NCBI RefSeq assembly: GCF_028285745.1
Contig: NZ_JANQOP010000257.1
Span: forward strand, 1-36,085
Length of the DNA stretch: 36,085 bases
DNA from: Acaryochloris sp. IP29b_bin.137
GTDB taxonomy: Bacteria; Cyanobacteriota; Cyanobacteriia; Thermosynechococcales; Thermosynechococcaceae
Direction: 5' to 3'
The notes under the pieces were generated by a model. That model had not been told where the DNA came from. It did not search any database and worked only from the letters and a program-made list of their open reading frames with translations. Numbering within the stretch: position 1 is the first letter of the stretch; each line of letters begins with the position of its first letter. This document shows, in pieces, positions 7,461 through 15,200 of this stretch. The position numbers and the translations under genes are program-made.

Positions 7461-8792
7461 CTAAGAAGTTGAGGGAAAGATGTAATAACTTTGCACTTTA
7501 GGTGGATGTATCCGAGTGGTCAAAGGCAGACCCTTCCGCAAAGTATGAGTGAACTCCAATGGATTAGAGTTTGGAATCTCCCATTGTACTAAGGGCCGAT
7601 CTGAAGGAGGCAGAATATGGGTTGTTTGAGGTTGAGGGAGATTAGATTCAAAGGGTTGCAGTGGCTTCAGAATCAGAAATGAATAGAATGCGGAAGTCCC
7701 CAACAGCGTTGGCCAAAAGATCAGCTTAGGGAAGATGTTGTCTGCGTAGGAAATAAACTTAAACTGGCTTGAATACCTGTCATGAGTAAACAAGTAGGAA
7801 TCTACCGCTACCCCCAAAAGGGCAACATACATAGCCAAGTAGAAATACTCAATATAAATGATGTCAGATCCTGGGATCTCTTGTCGAACCTGGATATGGG
7901 ATAACAAAACTACGAAGAAGAGGGCTGAACAAACTCCGAGGACTTCTGAAGTATTAAAGCCAAAAATATCGGCTTGGCCTTCTTTTACCGTAATGGTGAG
8001 CAGTGTAGCAAACAGCAAGATAGCTGAAATTAGCAGGGGTACTAGGTTGACAATGAAGGCTCCCAAAAACTCTCGTTTAAGCACAACATTAAAATATAGC
8101 TCTGGGGTTTGGGGGAGTGGTGTTTCCAAGCCAAAATCCATGTCATACCGTGGTGTTTTGAAGTCAAAAAACGTTTCTTCGACTTCCCACTCACCTAAGA
8201 CAATACTGTCATCGAGCCCGAAGGTATCTCCAGCTTGAGTGGCCTTATACGCATTCAGATCAGGGACTAACACGTTACTTCGGGCAAAGTCTTTCCCCCA
8301 AATACGAATCCAGACTGTCTTGTGGTCTAACGGGTATTTTTTATAATCGAAACGCTGCTTGAGAGTTGATTCAAAATACCAACCAATCACTTCTTCTGTA
8401 TCACTAATGGAGCGTCGGTAGGCTTGTTGGGGTCCCAGGTTGTTACCCGAATCCACGGCTTCTGGCAAGACGAATCCCACTGGTACATCTTGGTCTTTGG
8501 GGACTTTGGCAAAGACTGACTTATCATATTTCTGCCAAATGTAGCCCGTAACATTGACCTCAGTGGCATTGTTGAACTTGAGAGATTGTAGAAAGACGCC
8601 GGTCGGAATCGCCTCAGATTTATTCAGAGATATACCCTGTTTGTTGAGGTGAGGGATGATCTCTGCTTCATTGGCAAGTTGCTCCAGGTTGGGCTGATAA
8701 GAACGATCAATCCGAAACCACATCAACCCAATGAGGGCAATAAAAAGGATTGAGGTTCCAGTAGAAATCCACCACCAGCGTTTGATATTCAT
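7461..8792 (-). CDS. Pentameric ligand-gated ion channel-like protein
   Basis: A 443-aa membrane protein whose layout fits the Cys-loop (pLGIC) superfamily, although no Cys-loop cysteines are present, as in other prokaryotic members. An N-terminal membrane anchor (about 10-27) is followed by a beta-rich domain (about 35-235) containing FDYKKYPLDH at 148-157, the counterpart of the Cys-loop FPFD region. Then VVLKREFLGAFIVNLVPLL leads into M1 (about 240-268), with M2 at about 278-302, the M2-M3 loop QEIPGSDIIYIEYFYLAMY, M3 to about 335 and M4 at about 353-376. A 67-aa proline-rich tail after M4 is unusual. The protein would be an ion channel gated by an unknown periplasmic ligand. The ATG at 8792 was chosen over the GTG one codon earlier. 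Its stop codon lies 3 bp from the IS6 remnant. Confidence 0.55.
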   Translation of the reverse strand: MNIKRWWWISTGTSILFIALIGLMWFRIDRSYQPNLEQLANEAEIIPHLNKQGISLNKSEAIPTGVFLQSLKFNNATEVNVTGYIWQKYDKSVFAKVPKDQDVPVGFVLPEAVDSGNNLGPQQAYRRSISDTEEVIGWYFESTLKQRFDYKKYPLDHKTVWIRIWGKDFARSNVLVPDLNAYKATQAGDTFGLDDSIVLGEWEVEETFFDFKTPRYDMDFGLETPLPQTPELYFNVVLKREFLGAFIVNLVPLLISAILLFATLLTITVKEGQADIFGFNTSEVLGVCSALFFVVLLSHIQVRQEIPGSDIIYIEYFYLAMYVALLGVAVDSYLFTHDRYSSQFKFISYADNIFPKLIFWPTLLGTSAFYSFLILKPLQPFESNLPQPQTTHILPPSDRPLVQWEIPNSNPLEFTHTLRKGLPLTTRIHPPKVQSYYIFPSTS

Positions 8793-9140
8793 CACTTGCT
8801 AAGGCTTAAGGTTAGTAGGATCGTGCCATTTATGGTGAACAAGCGGAAGCCGACTTAAGTCGAAGGGCTGTCACTTAAATTCAGAGCAGAGTTATGTCCA
8901 AGTCATCGGCGGCAGAACAAATTTGGTAAAGTCTGGCAATAGAGTGCAGTGACTTTAAGACTGGTGCTGGCTTATTTCAACTGGATCTGGTGCCACTCAC
9001 GATTTAAGAACACGGCTGCCCAACAAGCTGGACTGACGGAGCATCCCTGGGTATGGCAAGACTTAGTCACCTATCCCACACTTTGTTGACGCACAATCGA
9101 CACCACCATCTTTATTCATATTAATTTTTCCGGCAATGGG
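8793..9140. other. Intergenic region with palindrome and transposase scar
   Basis: 348 bp upstream of the channel-like gene and downstream of the NTF2-like gene. It contains the perfect 12-bp palindrome CGACTTAAGTCG at 8851-8862, a possible operator 58 bp upstream of the channel start. It also holds a transposase-like coding remnant (8949-9089, listed separately). Frames just upstream of the remnant (about 8890-8948) give short transposase-like stretches broken by stops, so the decayed element probably starts earlier than can be proved. Confidence 0.45.
8949..9089 (+). pseudogene. Probable transposase C-terminal remnant
   Basis: An open frame of 46 codons ending in TGA reads LVLAYFNWIWCHSRFKNTAA and continues with a Trp-rich tail ending YPTLC. 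The Y-F-N-W-x-W-x-H-S-R pattern followed by T-A-A-Q-Q-A-G-L-T is typical of the very end of DDE transposases used by several cyanobacterial insertion sequences, in which the last catalytic helix is followed by a short Trp-containing tail. The frame is blocked upstream by TAG at 8940 and the catalytic part is not visible, so this is a dead fragment. The IS family cannot be assigned from the fragment alone. Confidence 0.4.
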
Positions 9141-9521
9141 TTAGTTGATGGCTTCGAAATCGTCTTCTCGCAGCTTGGCAGTGCCGTCGGCTTGCAGTAC
9201 CCACAGCTCTTTATGAATCACTCCTTTGGCGTTGTTCATTTTCCAGCCAGAGGTGAGAATGGCACGGGTCGCATCAATCACCTCAATTTTGGGATCTAGA
9301 TATTCAACATCAGCGAACCCATCGGCAATCAGCTTTTCCCAAAAGGCTTGAATTTCGACTGTTCCAGTAAAGGTGCCAAAGGGTCTGGCATGCATAACCG
9401 CAGTGGGTTCATATTGGGCTGCACATCGGGCGGCATTGCCCGCATTAAAGGCGGACTGCCATTGCTTGCTAGCGGCTGTGGTTGCTGCTAAAACGGTATT
9501 TTTCTGATCGTCACTCAACAT
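9141..9521 (-). CDS. NTF2-like / SnoaL-fold protein
   Basis: A 126-aa protein with the pattern of the NTF2-like cone-shaped fold. An N-terminal helix contains WQSAFNAGNAARCAAQYEP, followed by AVMHARPFGTFTGTVEIQAFWEKL and a C-terminal sheet (ILTSGWKMNN, KGVIHKELWVLQADGTAKLRED). Family members include small enzymes (isomerases, hydrolases, polyketide cyclases) and ligand-binding proteins; no catalytic role can be fixed here. No signal peptide is present, so it is cytoplasmic. It starts 33 bp after the stop of the redoxin gene on the same strand and is very likely cotranscribed with it, pointing to a shared stress or detoxification role. Confidence 0.75.
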   Translation of the reverse strand: MLSDDQKNTVLAATTAASKQWQSAFNAGNAARCAAQYEPTAVMHARPFGTFTGTVEIQAFWEKLIADGFADVEYLDPKIEVIDATRAILTSGWKMNNAKGVIHKELWVLQADGTAKLREDDFEAIN

Positions 9522-9554
9522 TAGGCGTCTCGGTATTATGGGTTTTTGGGGTGT

Positions 9555-10202
9555 TTATTGGGCAGTTTGGAGCCAAGCTAAGGCCGTTTCGGGGGCTAAC
9601 CGTTCCCGATAGTCAACGTCAAAAAAGCGATTGAGCACCGTGCCATCAGCCGCAACCAAATAGGTAGCGGGGACAGGGAGTTCAAAACTCTGATCGCCAT
9701 TGTGAGTCGTGATATCAATGCCAAAGTTGTTATAAATGGGTCGCAGACTCTCATCGAGGGTAAAGACGAGCCCAAATTGGCGGGCGACTTGGTTGCTAGC
9801 ATCGGTCAGCACTGGAAACTTCAGATCAAATTTTTCTTGTGTGGTCAGGGATTGATCCGGAGTCTCCGGCGAAATCGCGACTAGGGTGGCACCGTGGGCC
9901 GTGATCTCGTCTAAGTGGGCCTGCAATGCTTGTAGTTCTAGATTGCAGTAGGGACACCAGTTGCCCCGATAAAAGGAAATCAGCAGTAGCCCTTTAGCCC
10001 GCAGATCGCGGCTACTGACTGGCTTCCCCGTGGCATCGGGTAACTCAAAATCCGGCATCGTTTGCCCTGGCTGTAAGGCTTGGTCCGTAATCCCAGTGGT
10101 GGCGAGTTTAGCGGTGGCGGCTTCCATGGTGGCAAAAACATTTTCGGGCGCTTTTTGCCGGACGCTTTCGGTGACGGCTTGGAGTTCGGTAGTAAGGGAC
10201 AT
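9555..10202 (-). CDS. AhpC/TSA-type redoxin with CPYC motif
   Basis: A 215-aa thioredoxin-fold protein of the peroxiredoxin-like (AhpC/TSA, redoxin) group. After an N-terminal helical region (1-45), the domain begins PGQTMPDFELPDATGKPVSS. The redox centre is FYRGNWCPYCNLEL, with Cys83 and Cys86 in a CxxC motif, unlike the classic PxxTxxC of 2-Cys peroxiredoxins. Later landmarks are SPETPDQS and the cis-Pro loop VPATYLVAADG. It probably acts as a cytoplasmic thiol reductase or peroxidase. The start at 10202 is fixed by a strong GGAGG five bases upstream; the longer frame to 10307 runs through the regulatory region and is rejected. It is divergent from the LysR gene and leads a likely two-gene operon with the NTF2-like gene. 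Confidence 0.87.
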   Translation of the reverse strand: MSLTTELQAVTESVRQKAPENVFATMEAATAKLATTGITDQALQPGQTMPDFELPDATGKPVSSRDLRAKGLLLISFYRGNWCPYCNLELQALQAHLDEITAHGATLVAISPETPDQSLTTQEKFDLKFPVLTDASNQVARQFGLVFTLDESLRPIYNNFGIDITTHNGDQSFELPVPATYLVAADGTVLNRFFDVDYRERLAPETALAWLQTAQ

Positions 10203-10280
10203 AACAACCTCCGATATCTGCAGATTACCTGATTTATCCCCACTGTACTCACCGACCCCTGAAGGATAAAGACCCGTGGA

Positions 10281-10327
10281 TGCATGATACTCGTGCATAA
10301 TATTCATGAATCAAAAATAGATTCATG
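10281..10327. promoter_or_regulatory. Palindromic operator region between redoxin and LysR genes
   Basis: Two symmetrical sites lie side by side. TGCATGA-tac-TCGTGCA (10281-10297) is a near-perfect inverted repeat whose core fits the LysR-type T-N11-A rule. CATGAATC-aaaaata-GATTCATG (10305-10312 / 10320-10327) has perfect 8-bp arms. ATTCATGAAT at 10302-10311 is itself a 10-bp palindrome overlapping the second site. The position, about 80 bp upstream of the redoxin start and 23-69 bp before the regulator start, is classical for an autoregulating LysR protein that activates a divergent target. Confidence 0.55.
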
Positions 10328-10349
10328 CAATGCCTGTGGATCGGCAGGG

Positions 10350-11288
10350 ATGGGTCTACGGGTTACAGAGGCAAACGCGTTGGAAATATCGGTACTGAAG
10401 CTGTTTGTAGATGTTGTCCGCCAGGGCAGTTTTGCGGCAGTGGCTCGCGATCTCAATATTGATCCGTCTTCAGTATCACGGGCTATCGCCGGTCTGGAGA
10501 AAGAACTTGACCTGCGCCTCCTACAGCGAACTACCCGCCAGCTCTCCCTGACAGAGGCTGGAAAAACCTACTTTGACCGCATTGAACCCCTGATCGAAGA
10601 ATTACAGCAAGCCTCAGATTTAGCAACAGATGTGGTGGGGCAGCCCAAAGGACAGTTACGGGTAACGGCCTCGGTTTCCTTTGGCTTGAAGTGTATTGTG
10701 CCGTTACTGCCTCAATTTGAACAACATTATCCTGAGCTATCGGTCGATCTTGTCCTCACGGATGCGGTGGTGGATTTGCTCACAGATCGGATTGATATTG
10801 CCATCCGTTTGGGGTTGCTCCAGGATTCTACCCTGATTGCCCAGCAGTTGATGCGTACCCATTATCGAGTTTGTGCCAGTCCAGACTATTTGCAGCGGTC
10901 TCCCCCCATCAAGACGCCCCAAGATATTGCGGACCATCAATGTCTACGGTTCCCTTTGGCGGGGTTTCAGACCCAATGGTTGTTCAAAGATGCCCAGGGA
11001 ACGTTCACGGAAGTGCCGGTTCACGGCAAGCTGATTATTTCCAATGGAATTGCCTTGCAACACTGTGCGATCGCAAGTATGGGACTGGCCTTACTCCCAA
11101 ATTGGCTGATCCATGAAGACTTACGGTCTGGGAAGCTAGTTGATGTCTTGCCAGCCTACGAGGTCACAGGCACAGACTTTAGTACGGCAGCATGGTTGGT
11201 TTACCCGTCTCGGTGCTATGTCCCCCTCAAATTAAGGGTATTTATTGAGTTTTTGAAGCAGAATGTTCCTCCCTTAGTCACAGCTTGA
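10350..11288 (+). CDS. LysR-family transcriptional regulator
   Basis: A LysR-type regulator of about 312 aa. The N-terminal winged helix-turn-helix (about 12-70) contains LKLFVDVVRQGSFAAVARDL and the recognition stretch SSVSRAIAGLEKELDLRLLQ, then RTTRQLSLTEAG. The C-terminal part (about 95-305) is the effector-binding domain, with GQLRVTASVSFGLKCIVPLL and IDIAIRLG typical of the CrgA/YafC-like subgroup often found beside oxidoreductase genes. The frame is open from 10284, but that N-terminal extension would lie across the palindromic operators; ATG 10350 was chosen, and a start a few codons later is possible. It is divergent from the redoxin/NTF2 operon, which it probably controls. The effector is unknown; a reactive electrophile or quinone is a guess. 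Confidence 0.88.
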   Translation: MGLRVTEANALEISVLKLFVDVVRQGSFAAVARDLNIDPSSVSRAIAGLEKELDLRLLQRTTRQLSLTEAGKTYFDRIEPLIEELQQASDLATDVVGQPKGQLRVTASVSFGLKCIVPLLPQFEQHYPELSVDLVLTDAVVDLLTDRIDIAIRLGLLQDSTLIAQQLMRTHYRVCASPDYLQRSPPIKTPQDIADHQCLRFPLAGFQTQWLFKDAQGTFTEVPVHGKLIISNGIALQHCAIASMGLALLPNWLIHEDLRSGKLVDVLPAYEVTGTDFSTAAWLVYPSRCYVPLKLRVFIEFLKQNVPPLVTA

Positions 11289-11315
11289 TGGATGCCGCTG
11301 AGGGAATTAGGCAGC

Positions 11316-11624
11316 TTACCGTTCTAAAAGTGTCCGTTCAGCGCTCACTTCATGGGATGTGACGACTGCACGCTCAATCAATGCCGAGCCTATAATTTTG
11401 GAAAATTCCTCATCTGGAATTTTAAGGTGTTCCTGGAGGGATGCCACGTCAGCCCATTTCTCAGTGAGGATGAGTTCTGATGGATCTTCAATATTCTGGG
11501 AAAAGATATATTCGACATTGCCAGGGTCTGAGCGGCTTTTCTGGGCACGCCGGATCAGTGCATCTTTGACCCTAACCAATTCTTCAGAAGATTGAACTTT
11601 TATTTTTCCAGTGATGATGATCAT
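11316..11624 (-). CDS. ABM-domain (antibiotic biosynthesis monooxygenase-like) protein
   Basis: A 102-aa single-domain protein of the dimeric alpha/beta-barrel ABM group. It opens with the beta strand MIIITGKIKVQ, then a helix, then ILTEKWADVASLQEHLK, the typical E-x-W followed by a helix with L-x-x-H, and a final strand region ERAVVTSHEV. Relatives include quinol monooxygenases of the YgiN type and heme-degrading enzymes, so a role in quinone or small aromatic oxidation is possible but not demonstrable. The start is supported by GGAGAG five bases upstream. Transcription is towards the LysR gene, ending 27 bp from its stop. A 12-bp tandem direct repeat sits immediately upstream of the ribosome binding site. 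Confidence 0.78.
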   Translation of the reverse strand: MIIITGKIKVQSSEELVRVKDALIRRAQKSRSDPGNVEYIFSQNIEDPSELILTEKWADVASLQEHLKIPDEEFSKIIGSALIERAVVTSHEVSAERTLLER

Positions 11625-11635
11625 AGGGGCTCTCC

Positions 11636-11664
11636 ATTGATCGGGTAACGGGATTGATCGGGTA
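11636..11664. repeat. Tandem 12-bp direct repeat upstream of the ABM gene
   Basis: ATTGATCGGGTA occurs at 11636-11647 and again at 11653-11664, a 17-bp period. On the coding strand the repeats precede GGAGAG and the ABM start codon. Iterated sites at this spacing could bind a regulator on adjacent helical faces, but a chance duplication cannot be excluded. Confidence 0.35.
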
Positions 11665-11683
11665 GCAAAGGACCTTGCGATTG

Positions 11684-11719
11684 AAAAATCTAAATAGATC
11701 GATCAATGACTAGATTTTT
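11684..11719. repeat. 9-bp inverted repeat with T-run
   Basis: The arms AAAAATCTA (11684-11692) and TAGATTTTT (11711-11719) are perfectly complementary around an 18-nt loop, and the right arm continues into a T-run. It resembles a weak terminator in shape, but no plus-strand gene ends nearby, so an operator or promoter-associated role is equally possible. Confidence 0.3.
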
Positions 11720-12248
11720 TTCTTAATAGAAAAATAGATATTCACTAAAGGTTGCAAAGAAAAAATACGCAACAATCAACAGGGTTAACTTATACGAAAC
11801 TAAAACGTAAGTTATACCAATATCTGCAGTTCTCAAATGCGATCGCAAACCAGGTGTTGTCATACTTGGTGCGAGAAGAAAGCTCAACTTTATCTGCTTA
11901 ATCGATTGGGTGCCATAAGCTCTATTATCCTATGCCCTAATTACTATATCATCAACGTTCTAAGTCGCTGGCCAGCCTTAATAGCAAGAGGAATCAATCT
12001 TTATCTTTTTGCAATTTTGTGGTTGTTCAATCCACGATCCGTCATTGTCAATCTTCCCGAATAATTCATCCTTTCTGAGTAAGTTAATCAAGCTTGGGAG
12101 AGTCATACCTGTCCCATTTATCCCCTGTTCGATTAACTGATCGTTAGGCTTGCCTTTACTTGAAGTTGGAAGAAAAGACTGTGCAGTTAGAACGTCAGCT
12201 TTCTTCTCCTGATTAATACCCATAGAACCCGAAACGGTAAGAGATTAT

Positions 12249-15200
12249 ATGGCCGGCAATCACAGCTCAACTCCCCAGCCCCATGACCTTTCCAATCCGC
12301 CTCAAGTTCATCATCCTATTGCCCATCCAGATGATCCAGGGATGCAGCACACCCATATGGCCTTATTGGATTTAGTGCCTCATGATCGAGCCACCCATAT
12401 CGCCATCAGAAACGGATCTTGGTTTGACCCCAATACCTGGCAAAGCGGCAAAATTCCAACGGATGATGCTCATGTGCTGATTAAGGAAGGGGTCTCTGTT
12501 CTCTATGGCGATGCCAGTAATGCTCGTCTCGAGACTTTGCGAGTAGATGGGGCCTTAACCTTTGCCCATCATGTGGATACTAAGTTGCTGGTCGATACCT
12601 TTGTGGTTGCCCCTTCCGGCGAGCTGATGATTGGATCAGAACGTAATCCGGTCCAAGCGGGGATCAAAACCCAAATTATCTTTACGGCAGACGGGGCTAT
12701 CGATCAGTCATGGGATCCTACCCTTCTCAGTCGGGGGCTGATCAGCCATGGCAAGGTGAGAATCTATGGTGCAGATAAAACGGACTTTCTAGCCCTACAG
12801 GGAGAAGCCAATGCTGGAGACAATGTCCTGGTGCTCAAGGATGTCCCCAAAAGTTGGCAGATCGGCGATCAGATCGTCTTGGGAGGCACTAACTATCGGT
12901 ATGGCCAGTCCGATGCCAATAATGCTCGATTTCAGGATGAGGAACTGACTATCACCCGTATTGAGGGCAATCGAGTCTACTTTACCAATAACGACATTAC
13001 CGCTGGTGATAACACGGTCCTGCGGTTTGACCATCAGTTCCCTGATGTTGCTGAACAGGAACAGCTTCAGATTTATGTAGCCAACACCACCCGGAATGTG
13101 ACCTTTGAAACGGAGAATGCTGCAACCCTTCCCACCCAGCAGCGAGCTCACGTGATGTTTATGCATAATCCCGATGTGGTGGTCACCCATGCTGGGTTTT
13201 ATGACTTAGGTCGTTCGGATAAAAGCAAAGTTGTTGATGATCCTGGAACGAACGTCGATGGCTCATCAGGTGGGGGAACCAACCGTCGGGGACGGTATGG
13301 CCTGCACTTTCATCGAACCGGTGCGGAGGATATTAACGGTACTCCTGCCATCGCTCGGGGGAATGCGGTTGTTGGTTCTCCAGGCTGGGGAATTGTCCAC
13401 CATGATAGCCATGCCGTGCTGGAAGACAATGTCGTTTTTGATGTCGTCGGCTCGGGCATTGTTGCCGAATCTGGCAATGAAGTTGGAGCCTGGCGCAATA
13501 ATCTCACCCTGAAAACCACTGGGGTGGACTGGAATAATATCAATCAAACCCACGAGACTCGGGAGCGGCTATTTGACTTTGGGTTTAAGGGGGAAGGCTA
13601 TTGGGTTCAAGGCGCAGCCCAAGTTGCCATGACTGACAATATTGCGATTAGTGCGAATGATGCTGGTATTTCGATCTTTGGGGACACCCTGCATCCCGAC
13701 ACGGATTTTCGGGATAAGGAAACTATTTCCGTCGATTTGTTGCCTCCAGCTATCCAAACGTTAGTTGCTCCCGCTGGCCAAACTGAAGTGGATGTAACCG
13801 ATATCCCCCTGAGGCAATTGACTGGATTTCAAAGCTATAACACCCGGGATGGCATTAATCTTTGGGCTCATAAAACCAATTTTGATGGACAGCTCCTTTT
13901 AGATAGTCCTACGCCTCGGACGGCTCACACCTTACCCTCGACCATTGATGATTTTCAAGTATGGGGAGTTCGGGGTACGGGAGTTAAGGTGCAGTACAGT
14001 TCTTACACGGATATCCAGAATGGTTTGATTCTCGGTAATCCGGAACAACCCCGAGGGCGAGGGATTTTCGAAAACCATGCCTCGTTTAATATCAATTTCA
14101 ACAATTTGCGGGTTAAGGGGTTTAATGAGGGATTCAAAATTGAATTCCCCAATCATCACCCGGATTTTATTGCCTCTTCCCTCAACCATAGCTATTTTAG
14201 CCAGAATAGATACAATCTATCGGCCATTGGCGGAGCCCCCAGGGGAAATAACGCTCGCCCCGATGACTTCCCCCAGAACCTGAAAATCAACAACACTCGC
14301 TTTATTGATGCGGGTAATAATGCGTTGCCTATCGCTCAGTTTGATAGCAGGATGATCGGGGGGTTAGGGGTATTGTTTGATGCAGGTACCTCTTACGATA
14401 CGGATCCTTTAAGTCCAGACGGTCAGGCACTCACACGAGATTTAGCCAGTCATGCGATCGCAGCCTACGGTTGGGACTTTAACAACGATGGCAAACTCGA
14501 TAAATTTGGGCGGCAAGTGAGCCATCATTTTGGCCAGTCAGGATCTCAAGCTGTCACCCTAACCGTCTGGGACAATCAAGGGGCAACCCAGGCCCTTACA
14601 AAAAACATCAATGTTCAAGCTTCTAACTACCTGAACCCGTTTTCAAATGCCAACTTTAGTGAAGGGACTCCCTTTGATGCGGCCTATAAAGCCAACAGTG
14701 CTGGGGCAGGTCTAGGCTGGCTCGCCACAGAGGGCGCTCAACAAGATGCTTCGATGGGTGACGGAGTGGCGGTGCTATCTAGCCCCAATCACTATGGCAC
14801 AGGACTAGCCCAGGTGGTCTATGACCAACGGATGCGGCAGGGTAAGCAAACCTTAGGACTCAAACTCAAGAACATAGAGGGATCCAGCAAACTCAATAAT
14901 GATATTGACATTACTCTTTGGGGCGTCAATGGCCAGTTCAGTAATACCCTGTATCAAACTACTGGGCCGGAAAAAGTAGGAACCTTGCCCATGAATCGGG
15001 TCAAGCTGACAGAGGTCACCCTTGGCGGTACTGATTTTGATTGGCAATCCTTCCGCTGGAACGTTGATCTCCAGCAGGGCTATGACTTTTTGCTGCTCCA
15101 GGTCAATACCCGAGGGACAAAGGACCCGGGAGATTTTGTGGGCCTAGATGATGTGAGGTTATTTGGCGATGGGCTATCAACGCCAACCCCTTCGCCAATC

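Larger units (their letters stand above)
11625..12248. other. AT-rich intergenic region before the giant RTX gene
   Basis: 624 bp without a convincing gene. It contains a tandem 12-bp repeat at 11636-11664 and a perfect 9-bp inverted repeat AAAAATCTA / TAGATTTTT (11684-11692 and 11711-11719) with an AT-rich loop, followed by a T-run. Similar sequences recur around 11787-11814 (AACTTATACG ... CGTAAGTTATA), and a HIP1 site is at 11839. Two frames of 75 and 81 codons exist on opposite strands in 11837-12223 but show no recognisable protein character. Promoters for both flanking genes must lie here. Confidence 0.4.

Noticed and set aside
10203-10307. 35-residue N-terminal extension of the redoxin
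   Set aside because: A strong GGAGG precedes the ATG at 10202, and the extension runs through palindromic regulatory sequence.
11837-12064. 75-codon plus-strand ORF in the AT-rich gap
   Set aside because: No ribosome binding site, unusual amino-acid composition, no recognisable family, and it overlaps another open frame on the opposite strand.
11978-12223. 81-codon minus-strand ORF upstream of the RTX gene
   Set aside because: Looks slightly protein-like, but it has no clear ribosome binding site or recognised motif and covers the likely RTX promoter region.
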